From the NCBI GenBank assembly GCA_036924285.1, contig JAYKYS010000019.1, positions 5,456,001-5,520,000 on the forward strand: a DNA stretch of 64,000 nucleotides. The letters run 5' to 3'. The notes beneath the pieces were generated by a model. That model was not told the origin of the DNA. It made no database searches and worked only from the letters and a program-made list of their open reading frames with translations. The stretch is from Asterella californica. Taxonomy: Eukaryota; Streptophyta; Marchantiopsida; Marchantiales; Aytoniaceae. Positions 44,215 through 56,567 of this stretch are shown here, in pieces. A program made the translations under genes and the position numbers. The first letter of the stretch is position 1; every line of letters starts with the position of its first letter.

Positions 44215-45229
44215 ACACTTGTAGAAGTTTATCGACGAAGAAGCTAGTCTTCGACGAAGACTGCTTAGAAGAAGAAGTTCCTTTCTTCGCACTCCATTTC
44301 CTTCTTCGTACTTCACTCTCAAGCTTGAATTATCAGTACTTCGTTCTTCTTCAAATGCGCGGGATGCAGACGTCCAAGCACCTTGACTTCGGGCATTAGA
44401 TGTGAATTACGCCGGTCTTCATCGGTATGAGAAGGATCTCGAAGACATGGTGTGCAGAGATTGTCGTTCTTTATTCTACCTTGGTGGTCGATGATATCAG
44501 CAAAGTTGGTACAGGAGCTTCGCGTGTGCAAGGAACATCCTTCGGATGAACCTTATGGAAGACCCGAGAAAGAGACCGAAGACAATTGGTGCTCCGTCTT
44601 GCAAATCGACGAAGCATGGAAAGTTGGAGATCTATTCTTTGACAGCACTTCGTCACATGCACCAATGGAGACGATCCGAGAGTTATCGCAAGGACGAAAT
44701 GACTGTTCCGAGAGTTATCGCAAGGACGAAATGACTATCGCACCAGAGGCTTCCTCAATGGGAAGAAGAGGGAGATAGCAGACGCGATCATGATGATCTT
44801 CAGATCGAAGAGGACAACCTGCATGTTGAATTGATATATATACTTCATCGAATAACTCTTCACTGGAAAACGAGCGCACTGGACAAAGATCCTTCATCGA
44901 CATGTGCAAAAGTTATGGGTCGAAAATGACATGGTCTACATCGGGACCTTCATGTGTTATCTTCTTCTAGGATACTACCACATCCTTGTTAGTCAGTTTC
45001 TGTGGATCTTTAAATTGTAAACGATGCCGGTACCAATCTGTTAGTACTTTGGCACCAATACAACCACGACCTCTCAATCAAAATTTGATAACTAGACTTA
45101 ACCGAAGGGCGCAGTATGACATAGGTGAGTTTAAAAAAAATTCTGTCTATTAAAATGAGAATATTATGTAGTGATCGTCTTCGCGTCTCATTTGTTAGTC
45201 GAACACTCACTGAGTTTTTTCAAACTTGT
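44215..45229. other. Stretch without a recognised gene
   Basis: Two overlapping frames at 44452-44778 and 44546-44734 contain the duplicated phrase SYRKDEMT (ESYRKDEMTVPR and ESYRKDEMTIAPE), from a direct repeat of GAGAGTTATCGCAAGGACGA near 44679 and 44710. The nature is unknown. The right part (44915-45229) may be the eroded continuation of the protease-bearing gypsy fragment at 45230-45935. Confidence 0.4.
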
Positions 45230-45935
45230 TAAACCTCAACGCGTGCGCCATGTCTTCTGTCATTATGTTGACTTTTGACCCAGAGTCAATTGGCACTTTC
45301 TTGATTATGCAGCCTACAACCTCCACCTCAACTTATGGAGATCCCAAGTCTTCTGTCTCAATATGAAACAGAGAAGGCAATTTCGATCTTCTTACTTTAG
45401 TGGGTTTCTTCAACGCGTAACAAGTAAGTAAGTAACAACTTCCTATCAATTTTGTTATCTTCAATAAGTTGCTTGAAATTTATGTTAGCCTTCTGTGCTT
45501 CGAAATCTCTCACCACATCATAGTGTGGTGTTGTCACAAGTACTCTTCTTACAGACTCCGGTCAATTGTGCTTCTTCGAAACCTCTTCTGTCTTTGCCGA
45601 AGTCCGTCATTTTTCGGTTGAAGTACGAAATCTATTTGGAACGGACGAAGTCGAAACTTCAAAAATTTCTAGAACTTTGGCCGAAGTTGTCTCAGTCGTC
45701 TTCGTCGAAGTACTATCTCGCAGTAACTCCTTCTTCAGGAGTTCTCGAACTTTGTCCGTAATGTCCACTGATAACTTTGGAGGGTTTACATTCTTCAAAA
45801 GTTCTTCTTCGTCTCCTTCACTATCCTCCTCAGCAGCCGCCTTCTCCTTGGCTTTCTCTTTATCCTTCTTTTGCTTCTTCTGCTCTTCTTCTATGTAGTG
45901 TCTCAAGATTTCTCCTTTAGCCCATTGTAGCATAA
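45230..45935 (-). pseudogene. Gypsy gag/protease fragment of another family
   Basis: Minus frame 45933-45607 is charged and Lys/Glu-rich (HYIEEEQKKQKKDKEKAKEK, AAAEEDSEGDEEELLKNV, KVRELLKKELLRDSTSTKTT). Downstream come ANINFKQLIEDNKIDRKLLL and then the protease site VVGCIIKKVPIDSGSKVNIM with TEDMAHALRF near 45260-45320. PIDSGS.VNIM..DTA.ALG is the protease wording of a gypsy group known from bryophytes and lycophytes (from memory). Several stops are present. No polymerase is attached, and the fragment adjoins repeat F. Confidence 0.7.
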
Positions 45936-46392
45936 AAGATTTCGTTCCTGAAGAAGACTTACACTAGTTACGCTGCTCTAAGTTCTAAGATCTGTTAAAC
46001 TTATAAACACTCAGGATTTGTCTAAAAATCCCTTCTTTTCACAAAACCACACAGCTTCCAGACCCTTCAGAAGGTGCTCTAGACCTTAACATACAATTAC
46101 TACTTAAAATATCACACAATTACCCACTGAGAAGTCCAAGAAGATGATTTTCTGCTTCCAGGTCACGGCTTCCAGTCTTCTCACGACGGCTTCTAGGGGT
46201 TCAACTCGGCTTCTGACATCTCCAGAAGACTATCTCTGCTTCGTAGATGCCGATTCCTACTACTGATCACCAATTGCTCTTATAATGTCCAATAGTTTAG
46301 ATTAATCACAGGATGTATGCCCCCTATAGTCTTCTCAAGTTTCTGCCTGTGAAAATGATCTACCGACAGCACTACAACGACATTCACATTCA
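45936..46392. repeat. Repeat F copy 2
   Basis: It matches 31800-32293 in the same orientation and runs uninterrupted past the point where LTR G cut copy 1 (CACTGGTACTCA then AATGAAGCTTCAG). No open frame of interest. The right border is uncertain because the partner ends there. Confidence 0.65.
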
Positions 46393-47439
46393 CTGGTACT
46401 CAAATGAAGCTTCAGAAATCCAATAGAAGAAGATAGGGAAGATGGGAAGATGAAAGAAGAGAGGGAAGAAGAGAAAATACAAACAAGAGGAAACAAGAGG
46501 AAAAAGAGAAATTAAGATTCCGATAGACTTCTAGTCTAGATCTTGACTAACAAGTCATCCATGCTTGTAGTATTTTGGAGGAAGAAGACCAAAGATCTGC
46601 TTACAGTTACACTGTCTTCCAATCGAGGATGACGTCTTCTGCTTTGGAAAGAAGACTTCTGCTTCTTCTGTCTTTGCTCCGACTATTCTAACTCAGGGGA
46701 CCAATCTCCCATTGGACAGTCCGTGCGTGGATCCGAAATGCTCCACAGGATGAGACAAGCTTAGACTCTGCACAACTTCTAACATTCACCGCCACTCAAC
46801 ACGAAGGCTTCCCATGCACAATTGGGTATGAATTCGATGAAACCCATTCCCAGAAGATTAGACAAAGCTTTTGCAATCAAATTTGAAATCCAATTTTAGA
46901 GAAGAAGCTACATTGGCTTCTGGAAGCTTACTCCATCCACTTCCTGTCGCTGCTCCTCGACACACCAGCTTAGAAGCAGGACTGCACGATGATGCCGTTC
47001 TCTGTCTATATTGTCTACTCTGTCTAAATCCTTACGATCTCCTACTAGGAGCGGAAGTGCAGACCAACTCTATGTAACTAAACTCTGTGCACGTAGTGTA
47101 TGTGGGTATGTATTTTTTTTACCTGAAAAAATGCAAATTGTCACATGTGTGTGTGAAATTCTACATTGGCATTAGTTTTAGACAATTGCCTTGAGTCGTA
47201 GGAGGGAGATCCCTTCCAATTGCAACTTACAGCCTAGAGGAAAATGGTGCGCTGTCAGAAGACCACTATCTCCTGGGCTTCGGTTCCTCCTCAGTTTGGA
47301 AAGTACTTTCTGCTCCTACTGTTGCTTATCCTGCCACATGGACAGTCATCTAAAAATAAAAGAGGAGTTGCCCATCTTAAAATAACAGACTCTGATTTTC
47401 TACAAAATAGTCATGATAATTAACATCTAACTACCTCTA
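46393..47439. other. Non-coding stretch with a purine-rich tract
   Basis: No gene is recognised. 46430-46515 is nearly all purine (GAAGAAGATAGGGAAGATGG and so on). GAAGAC-rich text continues to about 46700, which may be a further part of repeat F or of a B-like 5' region. 47100-47440 shows nothing. Confidence 0.4.
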
Positions 47440-49473
47440 CTACCTATTCTTGGTCGCTAGGTGTGATCTCCATGGGATCCTCAGCTGCCTGACCCTCTAA
47501 TTTGACTTTTGACACCGTGGGTGGCCCTGCTGGTACCTCTGGTGCGGCTGAGGTGGCATCTTCTCTAGTGCTAGTCATGTGCGCTTCCACCATGACTTCA
47601 GAAGCCAGAAGAGGTCCATGGGAAGCTGAATCCACCTGCGCTTCTTGACTCTTCTGTGCAGCTTGCTCGACGCTAGGAGCTGAAGTGATCTCACAGGGGT
47701 TAGAGGCAGTCATCTCCTCCACTCTGAACACTTGGGAAGCCATCTCCTCTTCTTGTCTTCCAGAATACTTCTTGTCTTTCAAGGCTTCTTCGCTCTTCTT
47801 CTCGGCTTCCAACGCTATCACCACCAAGTGGACAGCGGGGTCGAACTCCTCCTTGTCGAGGTCCTCCATAATTGCTGATCCTGGTGCACTAGAAGACGTA
47901 GCTACAGAATGGAGAATCGAGAGAAGACTGTAGAGAGTCTTCAGATCCTCGACTTAACGATCCAAGTAGTGAAACATGCTCTCCTTGCAGTCCACCAACA
48001 TCTCCTTGGAAGCATCATCCCATGTACGAGTCAGGAGCTTCGTTCCCGCAATGAAGTTGAACTTCTTTCGAAGCGCTTCTCTCATCTATGTCATAATCTC
48101 CTTGGTTCGAGCTTCTACTTCTACCGCTGTTTCTTCTCCTCTGCAGCTTGGGCTTCCGCGGCTTCCCGTAGTGCACTCCAAGTCATCTTCTTCTCTGCGA
48201 GATCAGTCAACTTATCTCTGATCCGCAGAACTTCCTGCTCGCGCTACTGAAGTGGCATCTACAACTCCTGGTTGCTCTTCCACATCTGTGTCAACTCCTT
48301 GACAGAAGCAGAAGCTTCCGCCTTATACTTCATTGCAATCTTCTTCGTGGTGCAGAGGTTGGTTTCTAGAGCTTCTAGCTTCTGCTTATGGGCTTTCTCC
48401 TACTGGATCAAGGTCTGAAGACCGAATCCAGGTTGCAGTGGTTTCTCCTGAGCCATCGCACGCTTCTCCATCAACTCCATCGCTGTTTGGATCTCCGAAC
48501 TGAAGAAGACACTGAACTCCTCCAGGCGTATTCTCACAGAAGATAAGTTCATGCCCACAAATCGATCCGGGGCGGCTTCCCTGTCTTCTTGAGGCATGGG
48601 TACCTCTTCTACCACAATGATCTCTTCCTTCTGCGCTCGGGAAGACGCTATCCTCAATGTCTTCCGGGGTGGAAGATCTCTTTCTATCGCAGAAGCAGTC
48701 CTCTTCTCTACGCTTCCCATGATCGCAGTCGGAACATCAACCCATGTCTTGGCTTCTAGAGTCTTCTGAAGACTCCATGTGGTCGCAGAAGCTGTCTTCC
48801 TGACGATCCTGGTGCTCGGCTCTGACTCAGATTCGGAGTGAATGATAGAGAAGGAGGTGCTCTTCCTAAGAACGCTCCAAGGTCTCATCCTTCTAGGTGG
48901 CGACGCATCTTTCGTGTCGTTGGAGTCATCTTCCTGTACTGTAATCATCGTCTGATGAGTATCTGGTCCCGCTTGAGAAACTAGAGTGGGAGGAGAAGAC
49001 ATGGCAGCTGTCCCGTCTTCTTCCTCCGAGGTCTCTTCCTTCACCTCTCACTGTCCTGCTAGCCTGTACTTGACCAACTGATCCTCCTTCAGGTCCCTCT
49101 TGGACACGTACCACTAGCAGAAGAAGGGGGTGAAATGCCCTCTTGCTGGAGTGCCCAAGAACATCAACTCGGCATGGACGTAGGTGTGGAAGAAGGCGCC
49201 CCAATTGACGACCTCTCTTGCCCAAACCGCTTCATGAAACTCCAAAAGATATATGATCTTCTAGACCTTTCCCTTGGGGAAAAGATGGAGTTGCAGCTTT
49301 CCTAGAAGACGCTTCTTCGGCTCTCGGTAACTTCCACCTTCCTTCCGTTCCTCCTCTATCTGTCTTCCAAGAAGAGATATGTACTACTTCTAGGTACAAA
49401 CCATTTTTCTGAGATCATCGTGGGAATCTTTTCTTTCTCAAGCTCATACTCGCAGTTCTCTACTTCAGGCCGG
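47440..49473 (-). pseudogene. Family B coiled-coil protein, copy 3
   Basis: Open frames at 49044-48400 and 47869-47444 carry the Ser/Pro/Asp-rich linker (EEDGTAAMSSPPTLVSQAGP, DASPPRRMRPWSVLRKSTSF), then RIASSRAQKEEIIVVEEVPM, IRLEEFSVFFSSEIQTAMEL and EKPLQPGFGLQTLIQ. The C-terminal acidic tail (EEFDPAVHLVVIALEAEKKS, QEEEMASQVFRVEEMTASNP) ends with a natural-looking ..EDPMEITPSDQE stop at 47444. The coiled coil between (48400-47870) is frameshifted. Where copy 1 has stops (near 4245 and 4140), this copy reads Lys and Arg, so those stops are secondary. The 5' part is cut at 49473 by the LTR of gypsy H2; the N-terminal domain is only partly present (49430-49050). Confidence 0.72.
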
Positions 49474-50803
49474 TGTCGTGGTGAGAGTTTCTTGTGAAGG
49501 GCTGAACCTTCTAGCTGTGATATGATCGTGAAGACGGAGATACGTCTACTCAGTGAAGCGTTGGGCTTCTAGATGTGGTTTCTTACTCAAGGGGGTAGGC
49601 TTCAGTTATAAGGTGACATTGTAAAAGACTCACACAGGTCTATTGGCTCTCTGATATGTTTAGAAAGTAAAAATCAGGACTAACTAGCAGTAATAAGATC
49701 TGATGGCGAATTTTAATACTCAAGAATAAGAAATATGTGATGGTTTAGACTTCTAAACTTCTCTTACGTGTAAAAGAGGCCTTACTAGACACACACACTA
49801 AGTTTCAGCCTGAGATCAAAGTTGAGCACCGAAATATGGACAAAAATGTTCTGAGTAAAGAAATTACGATAATTTCTGACACCCAGACAGCTATTTCGAC
49901 CTACAACAAAGAATTGGCTCAATAAGTGGCTGCTTTAGATTGAGAGCTTTTCAGACCCCCTCTGCTATGAGAGTTTGAAGCGATTTTCTCAATTCTGCTG
50001 CCATTGACACCGGAAACCCCAAAATCAACAAAAGTAATGCAATTCTAACACAATTTGAACTTCAATTTGGCATAACTCCTTCTTTATTGCTCCAAATCGA
50101 TCAAGAATTTCACTGACAGTGACTGGCACGACGAGCTTTATCTTCCTGTGCTCTCAGATTTCACAATGTCCTTACCAAATGCTCGAACTCCTCTTTAGAT
50201 CTCTGCTTCTAAGTTTAGAGTTTTACAAAGAACAAAAATGGACCAATGGGAATTCATAGCTCCACTTAACTGTCCTTTAGTGTCCCAATCCACGTGGTAA
50301 CTTAATTTCATACATAAGTTACCACGTCAAGCCTCTAAAGTACCAACGTAAACCTTAAACTACCTACGAAGACATGTAAAATGACACCTAACCTTGAAAG
50401 ATAACTTAAACCAGCTAGGAAGCATGCATGGGCGACAAGTAAGTACAACCCATGAACTTAAACTCTAACAACATGGCAACCTAAGTTATGTACTTTGAAT
50501 ATCATAGATAAGTATGAAGTCACTTGCACAAGCGTACGAATGCTCGAACAAGATAGATAACATACTACCAACCTACTAGGACTCAAAATATATGACAGTG
50601 TTAACACCATATGCAAAGGTGTCAAACATGTGCATAAAGGACTAGGAACAATATAGAGCTAACTTCTAAGACTACTAAACTCAAGTGTAGGAGTAGAAGT
50701 GTAACATGCACCAAGTAACGCGACAACAGTGATCGACGTAATGAGACTAACTTCTGACAGAAAGGTGAATCATTTACTATGTGAAATGATGCACATCACG
50801 ACA
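49474..50803 (-). mobile_element. 3' LTR of gypsy H2 (family C2)
   Basis: On the minus strand it starts TGTCGTGATGTGCATC right after a polypurine tract and ends CTCACCACGACA. It aligns with the solo LTR 37086-38405 end to end. The flank beyond its end is CCGG, inside B copy 3; the matching duplication at the 5' end of the element is not in the window. Confidence 0.85.
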
Positions 50804-50818
50804 TCCACCCCCTCTAAA
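50804..50818 (-). other. Polypurine tract of gypsy H2
   Basis: Minus-strand TTTAGAGGGGGTGGA directly precedes the LTR start TGTCGTG. It has the same form as the tract before the 54788-56552 LTR. Confidence 0.8.
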
Positions 50819-52375
50819 CCTGCACATCCTCTGCATGTTTCGACTTCTTCATTCTTCCGTCTGTTCTTCATCATCGTCACTCTCCTCCGCCTCAGCCTCT
50901 TCGGTAGCCATGACGTCTTCGTCTCTTGTTATCCTCTGCTCTGACTTCAGAAAATTGAATAACTCTCTGATCCTCCGCGTCTTTTGAACAATTTCACACG
51001 ATTGTCTGCCACAGATAGCTTCAATGGAGTATCATCTAGCTCCCGTAAACGATAAGTGATATTTTCATAAACATCTAGCACGACGTAAGACTCGAATCAT
51101 CTCCGAGAGAACTTACAAAGTATAGAATGCTGATTCTCCAACGTGTTGTCATACATCAGAACCCAATCATCAACACGTATTGACTTTGGTCATAGTCGGT
51201 GAGTGTTGTCAAAACGTTCTTTGTTTTTGACTCGAGCCACCTTCAGCTTCTCTTGCGCTTCAGCAAGATCCTCCTCCCTCTGCTCTAACTGCTTGGTTCG
51301 TAAAGCAATGAGTGAAGTACGATCTATGTCATTTTCCCATGGTCATAGTCCATGTAGGAAAGTCCTCCTCAGCAAGCATGATTGGTTTATGCCCCAACAT
51401 AAGCTCAATCGGCATATAGTCAGTTGTGCAGTGTGTAGTTCTATTAGCCCATAAAGCAAATGGAAGTAGTCTCGGTCATTCTCTAGACCTACCATCACAT
51501 GCTTTTACTAAAGCATGAACAATAGAAGGGTGTCCTCGTTCACTCTCACCAATACCTTCTGGATTCATGGCAATAGTAAGCCATAATGAGCAAAGCACTC
51601 CTTCACTTCTGCGTCTCTTAACTCGTCCCTATCTGCTCGTAATCTCTCAACAGATCCATAACGACAGATGATATCTTCAAGCACGAACATGCATATGTTC
51701 TCTGTAGTCTTTGTTCGTAGTGCTCGTCCCTCCACATAGTTAGAGAGATCTTCTCGAGCCAACACCAAGTAACGCATCCCTCATAGCCATGGTGGTATCA
51801 TCACAAGATCAAGAACCCACTGAAAATATATACTAGGTGGATAGGTAAGTACAAGCCCCTCTTTGTAACGGACCTTGGAGTAGAACTGGCAGTGCAGACA
51901 TGACCCAACAAAATCCACCACGTCTTGATACAAATCCTTCCACCAGTATCGCTCCTTCATCTTCGTGTAAGTAGTTCAGACTCCATAATGTCCAGCCCAC
52001 AAGGTGTCATGAAACTCCTTAAGCAGATTCAGCTTTGTCGGTTGATCATCCACCACTCTAGCAAGCATTCCGTCTCTCTTTTTTGGACGTTTCCACAGAT
52101 AACCTTCACGTAGAAGATAACTGTACGCCTTCCGTCTGACCTCCTTGAACTCTGCATCACTCCATCCTTCTCGTCTGCATAATGAATTCAGATAGAATTC
52201 AATATCGCGGAACCTTTTTGTGTAGAATTCTTCTTTGAACGGCAGTGGTTCCAAGTCTGAAGTCTGCTGACCAACTTGGCACCAAACGTCTCTCTTCTCT
52301 TCATTCTCGACTTCTGCAAACATCTCATCCTCATTTGTATAACGAGCCCCAGATAACATGTCTACTACAGAATAA
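50819..52375 (-). pseudogene. Gypsy H2 integrase, from zinc-binding domain to tail
   Basis: On the minus strand: a region after RNase H (52359-51976: LPFKEEFYTKRFRDIEFYLN, YLLREGYLWKRPKKRDGMLA, LKEFHDTLWAGHYG with the zinc-binding His), then the core at 51777-51565 (MRYLVLAREDLSNYVEGRAL, KTTENICMFVLEDIICRYGS and the Asp of LRADRDELRD). Next is GHPSIVHALVKACDG near 51520, IELMLGHKPIM near 51400 and the C-terminal tail to about 50950. Many stops and frame changes occur. It would insert the DNA copy into the genome. Confidence 0.8.
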
Positions 52376-52797
52376 TCCTTCCCTGCTATATGCTTTAGCT
52401 CAGGGTTCAGACTCTGGATGTAAGCAATCTATCGTAGCATTGCTATGTCTGGTGTATTGTAGTTTGCTATCATACCCAACAAAGACAAACAATCTGTTTC
52501 TAGTATCACACGAGCTCCAATCAAGAACTCTCGATCTATCTTCATAGCAGTAACGGCTCTCCACAACTCACGCTTCACTTGAGGATAATTATGTTGTCTG
52601 TCTGTTAAGATTCGAGCTCTAAACCTAGAAACAAACCGTACACCATCTGCATCTTCCCGACCAACTGCTCATCCAATCGCCTTCAGACTCGTGTCAACAG
52701 TTAGTATCACAGGTCTCCCGCTCTCGTAGTTAAGCCTCCTTAGTACAGGTGGAGACTTCAGAATCTCTTTCAGCTGCTCCGTCGTCTCGTGATGTTC
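52376..52797 (-). pseudogene. Gypsy H2 RNase H
   Basis: Minus-strand text reads RPVILTVDTSLKAIGWAVGR (catalytic Asp in TVDTS), RILTDRQHNYPQVKRELWRA, ILETDCLSLLGMIANYNTPD and IAYIQSLNPELKHIAG. It parallels 57788-58591 of H1, where the frame is open. Here stops near 52430 and 52670 interrupt. Confidence 0.8.
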
Positions 52798-53790
52798 TTA
52801 CCGCCAAGTAAACCTCTTTTTCTTTCTCAGAAGCGCATACAAAGGCTCGGCAATGTGCACATAATGAAAAATACTCACACAAAAGAAGACACAAGCTCTT
52901 AAGAATCGTCGAATCTCAATGATGTTGGTACAATCTGCTATTCTTGCTATAGCATTTATCTTCTCTCGGTTCGGACGTCTCTCAAAAATACCACACAAAT
53001 GATCCACCACCACAATCTCTGACATTTCAAAACGAAATTTAATACTTGATAGAGTGAGGTGTACCTCTTCCAAACGCGTCAGAATCTTACCCACATCTCG
53101 AATGTGGTCTGCAACGAGCTTTCTGCAACCATCAGAAGTCACATCTTCGTCCTTGTCCTCCACCGGACAACCTTTCATAGAGATATCATCAAAAAATGGG
53201 ATAGTGACCTCAAGTACAAACTCTCGTAACATCTTATGCATTGCGTTTTGCATATGGGCTATTGAGTTTGTCATGCCTTGAGGAAGAGTACACATCTACA
53301 TCAACCCCAAAGGTGTACGCATGGTAGTCAAGTCTCTACTCTCCAAAGCAAGCTGAAATTGATCATAACCTAAAAACAGATCTCCAATAGAACAGATTGA
53401 TCTTCCAGCAAACGGCTCAGCTACTTCATCAACCACAAGTCCTGTCCCAACGTTTCGAATCGTGATGTTGTTGACATGCTGCAAGTCTTGGATGAAGCGT
53501 AAAGCTCCTGTCTTCTTAGGTACTGTGAACCATCGGCTAAAATACGGAGTCATAGATGGTTCAAGCATACCCATCCGTATCCTCTCCTTCAGCAACTTAG
53601 TGACCTTCGATAGCAAGGCACAAAAGACTGGAATCGACTTCAAGTCCCAAGGTACATGACGAACAGTGAAGATAACCATCGGAGCTATCACACTAGGATC
53701 CACACAACCAATCTCCTCAGTTGAGAAATAAAACACCTTACCCTGACTAACAATCATCTGCTCAAGAGTTCGTTTCTCTACTTCAGTCAA
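52798..53790 (-). pseudogene. Gypsy H2 reverse transcriptase (FFDD motif)
   Basis: Frames 53790-53296 and 53295-52798 nearly span the enzyme: VDPSVIAPMVIFTVRHVPWD, MGMLEPSMTPYFSRWFTVPK, LRFIQDLQHVNNITIRNVGT, YDQFQLALESRDLTTMRTPL, CTLPQGMTNSIAHMQNAMHK, and the catalytic box IPFFDDISMKGC (FFDD at 53185-53196) where most reverse transcriptases have Y-X-D-D. Then LTRLEEVHLTLSSIKFRFEM, VVDHLCGIFERRPN and IIEIRRFLRACVFF. A single stop separates the two frames near 53295. H1 shows FLDD at the same place, so the missing Tyr is a family trait rather than a mutation. Confidence 0.85.
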
Positions 53791-54787
53791 GAAGCCACCC
53801 CTCCTATCTGGAGCTACTCGAGTGTCTCTTGAGTAAACTTGTGTCCTACTTGTGTAGGATCTCTAAGCACAGGCTCAACGGCCGCTAACTCTATTTGCTG
53901 TCATGAATTAACAAGTAATTGGGTTGCCATTGGTTTCATCTTCTTCGCTACTATTTTGTATTTTGTGTGCACCTCTGCTTCTTGACGAGAGCCACACCAG
54001 CAGACTGCATCCTTCCATCCACTCTCCAATCTCGGATGAAGACAAGATTGTAAGCACGAGACAACCTCCTCATAGATTTTACGAGAGTGGATGGGGATCA
54101 TCACTATTTCTCTCATCTGCTCCATCAACCTGTCTACATCATCCAACCAACGACAAAAGACTGTACACCTGTGAACTTCTCATAAACACCAGAAATCATC
54201 TCGTCTTCCTTCAGAACTCATGTACAGCGTAGATCTATCGCATACTTCTTCATCTGCCTTCTACCCTTCTCAGTCAAATCCTCTACTCGCGTGAACTCAC
54301 TCCAATCGTCAAAACTAAAAGTCATCAAATCAGATTTCCAACCATGTAAAGTATTGCTACTCTTTGAATCTTGAGCAACCTCTTCACCAGCCTCTTGTGA
54401 TCTCTCAGGCTGCTCAAGCGAGATCGTAGTAGCAGTAGATCCATCACTCTTGCTATCGTGTCCTACAAGAGTGGTTTCTGAAAACCCTTACTCTTACATA
54501 TAGGAGAATCTCTCAAAGTCTGTCCGTTTCGTTCGTGGTTTGTACGAACGATCAAAAACTGCATAGAGTGTCTATCATCTGGACTACGGATCCTAGCATA
54601 ATGAGACCCGTCGTCCATCACCTTGGTCTCCATTCGAACTGCAGTGATATAAGGTTGATCAAGAATCACAAGATATGAAGCAAAAGATTACACGAAGAAA
54701 TGCTGATCTACATCCACATCATCTATCTTCACCTTCATGTTAGGACATGCGTCATATAACTCACCCTTTTGGTTGTTTGCAGCACGT
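53791..54787 (-). pseudogene. Gypsy H2 protease C-terminal half and linker
   Basis: Minus-strand text from 54787: RAANNQKGELYDACPNMKVK, VILDQPYITAVRMETKVMDD, GSHYARIRSPDDRHSMQFLI and VRTNHERN, the equivalent of 42750-43030 in H-A. A charged linker follows with DDVDRLMEQMREIVMIPIHS (54146-53901), matching 43360-43420 of H-A. The upstream half, including the active-site Asp, is cut off at 54787 by the insertion of LTR H1. Confidence 0.75.
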
Positions 54788-56552
54788 TGTCACGATGAGA
54801 GTCTTCCTTGGGGAGGACGGACCTCCTAACTGTGATTGATCAGAGAAACGACCAAAAAGAAAAACAGGTTGCTGCTGACGATGAGATCTCAAAATTCTGC
54901 TTCTTGCGTCCACCAATTACAAAACAAACACTCAACCAAACACTCAAGTACACAGATAGGCCTCTCAGGATTCAAAATAACTTTATTTGTGTGTCGACTC
55001 CAGCATCAATTTCTTCCACCGTAGAAAATCTCTCTCTTCCTCTCTCTCCCGTCTATCAATTCTCTGCCAAAGTCTGCCAAGTTCACCTCAAAACCGATCT
55101 AGTGGGTGAAATTCAGATCCCTAACTCTCATACCTCTCCTTGCGTCAACTTCCCAACTGAAACTCTCAGAAATTTGATTCAACGACGATCAAAAGCCTCT
55201 CACAGACCATCAAACTGATCTCCGCTCAATAGACTGCCTCCTGAAAGTAATTTTCTCTAAAAAACAGTCTGTTAGACACAGTTCAAGCCCTAAAACACTT
55301 GCCCCTCTCCTTGCGACGACCTCCCAATTCAGTTTTCTCAGAAATTTGATCTCCCCTGCTCCCAAGCTTCTCTTGTGCGTCCCGATGGCTTCCCCTTCAG
55401 CTCTGCCAAAAAAAGTCCTCGTCCCAAACCGCCGCAGGTTATTTAACCTAAAAGATAAGGCCCTAGCTAAGCTACCCCCTGTTGTCCTTATAAGCACAAC
55501 CACTTTTCAGAAGCAGACCCCTAGCTAAGCTGCCCTCCTACTTTCCTTATGCGTACAGAACTTTATTTACTAATCTGACCCTTTTTTTATAAAAAGTTCA
55601 CAGCTCCTTTTACAAAGCAGACTCCTTCACTGATAAAGGTCTCACAACTTCCTTTGCAATTGCTAAGCCGACTCGATGATTACTTAATTGATTAACAAAA
55701 GTTTCCCGTGCTCTTGATCCATCTTGATGCCACCTTGAATATACCACAAGCCATGCAATGTAGATCGAAGTCCCAACACTTATGGAGCTGTCCCACATGG
55801 CTTACAACCTCCCATATGCGCACCAGGTATCTCCCATGGTATATTCATGGTGGCATGCGGAGGCTTAGGTCAAGAAGTCCACGATTAAGGAAGATATCGA
55901 TCTCCCGCCTCTAGATATGCAGGACGTGATTGCATATCCAACATAGACTCCCTTCCAGGAGGTCAACATGCCGGAATAAGAACCAGAGGCCAGGAGGAAT
56001 TGATCTTGAGACCACTTTCCTCCTAGACAGACGCCCTATCACTGGAATGGCCTTTGGTTCCATTCAAGAAGGTTAAAAATTTTGTACATATGTTTTCCTG
56101 AAGAAGTTTTCCTATAAAGTCTTTACTAGTCTTTCCTACGCTAGCTTCTCTATACAACTTCATTTTTAATGAATAAGGAGTCAAAACTATAGTACTTGTG
56201 AACTCCTACACACTCACGCTATTAGATTCTAAGTTTGAGTCACGAGCCAGAATCGACAGATTTCTCTTTTTCGCATATTTCTCAGTCTAAAACATGTACT
56301 AACTATCACTTAGAACACTTTCTATCAAAACCGAAAGTACGAAGTCGCTCTCCTCAACGAGCTCTACATTCTGGAAACTTTTGCTCTCTTCAGGGTGATA
56401 TTTCAACCCAAGCTAGGGGGCAGCTTGCCAAGCATAGCCCCAGCTTAGCTCCTGCCCAGCTTAATAAGCTAGGGTGCAGCTTCCTGAACAAATGCTGGTT
56501 GAGTGTCTTCTAAAGCTTCATTTCATCATGTAGAATATCACGCACTACGACA
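54788..56552 (-). mobile_element. 3' LTR of the H1 part of the chimeric element
   Basis: On the minus strand it starts TGTCGTAGTGCGTGATATTC after a polypurine tract and ends GGAAGACTCTCATCGTGACA. Its end resembles that of the C2 LTRs (CTCTCAACGTGACA), while its middle is different, with repeated AGCTAGG/AAGCTGGG words near 56400-56480. It is 1765 bases long. The flanking four bases inside H2 are ACGT (54784-54787). It does not match the LTR at the other end of this element (59317-62247). Confidence 0.78.
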
Positions 56553-56567
56553 TTCACCCCCTCCAAA
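56553..56567 (-). other. Polypurine tract of gypsy H1
   Basis: Minus-strand TTTGGAGGGGGTGAA immediately before TGTCGTAGTG, as in H2 and in the D element. Confidence 0.8.
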
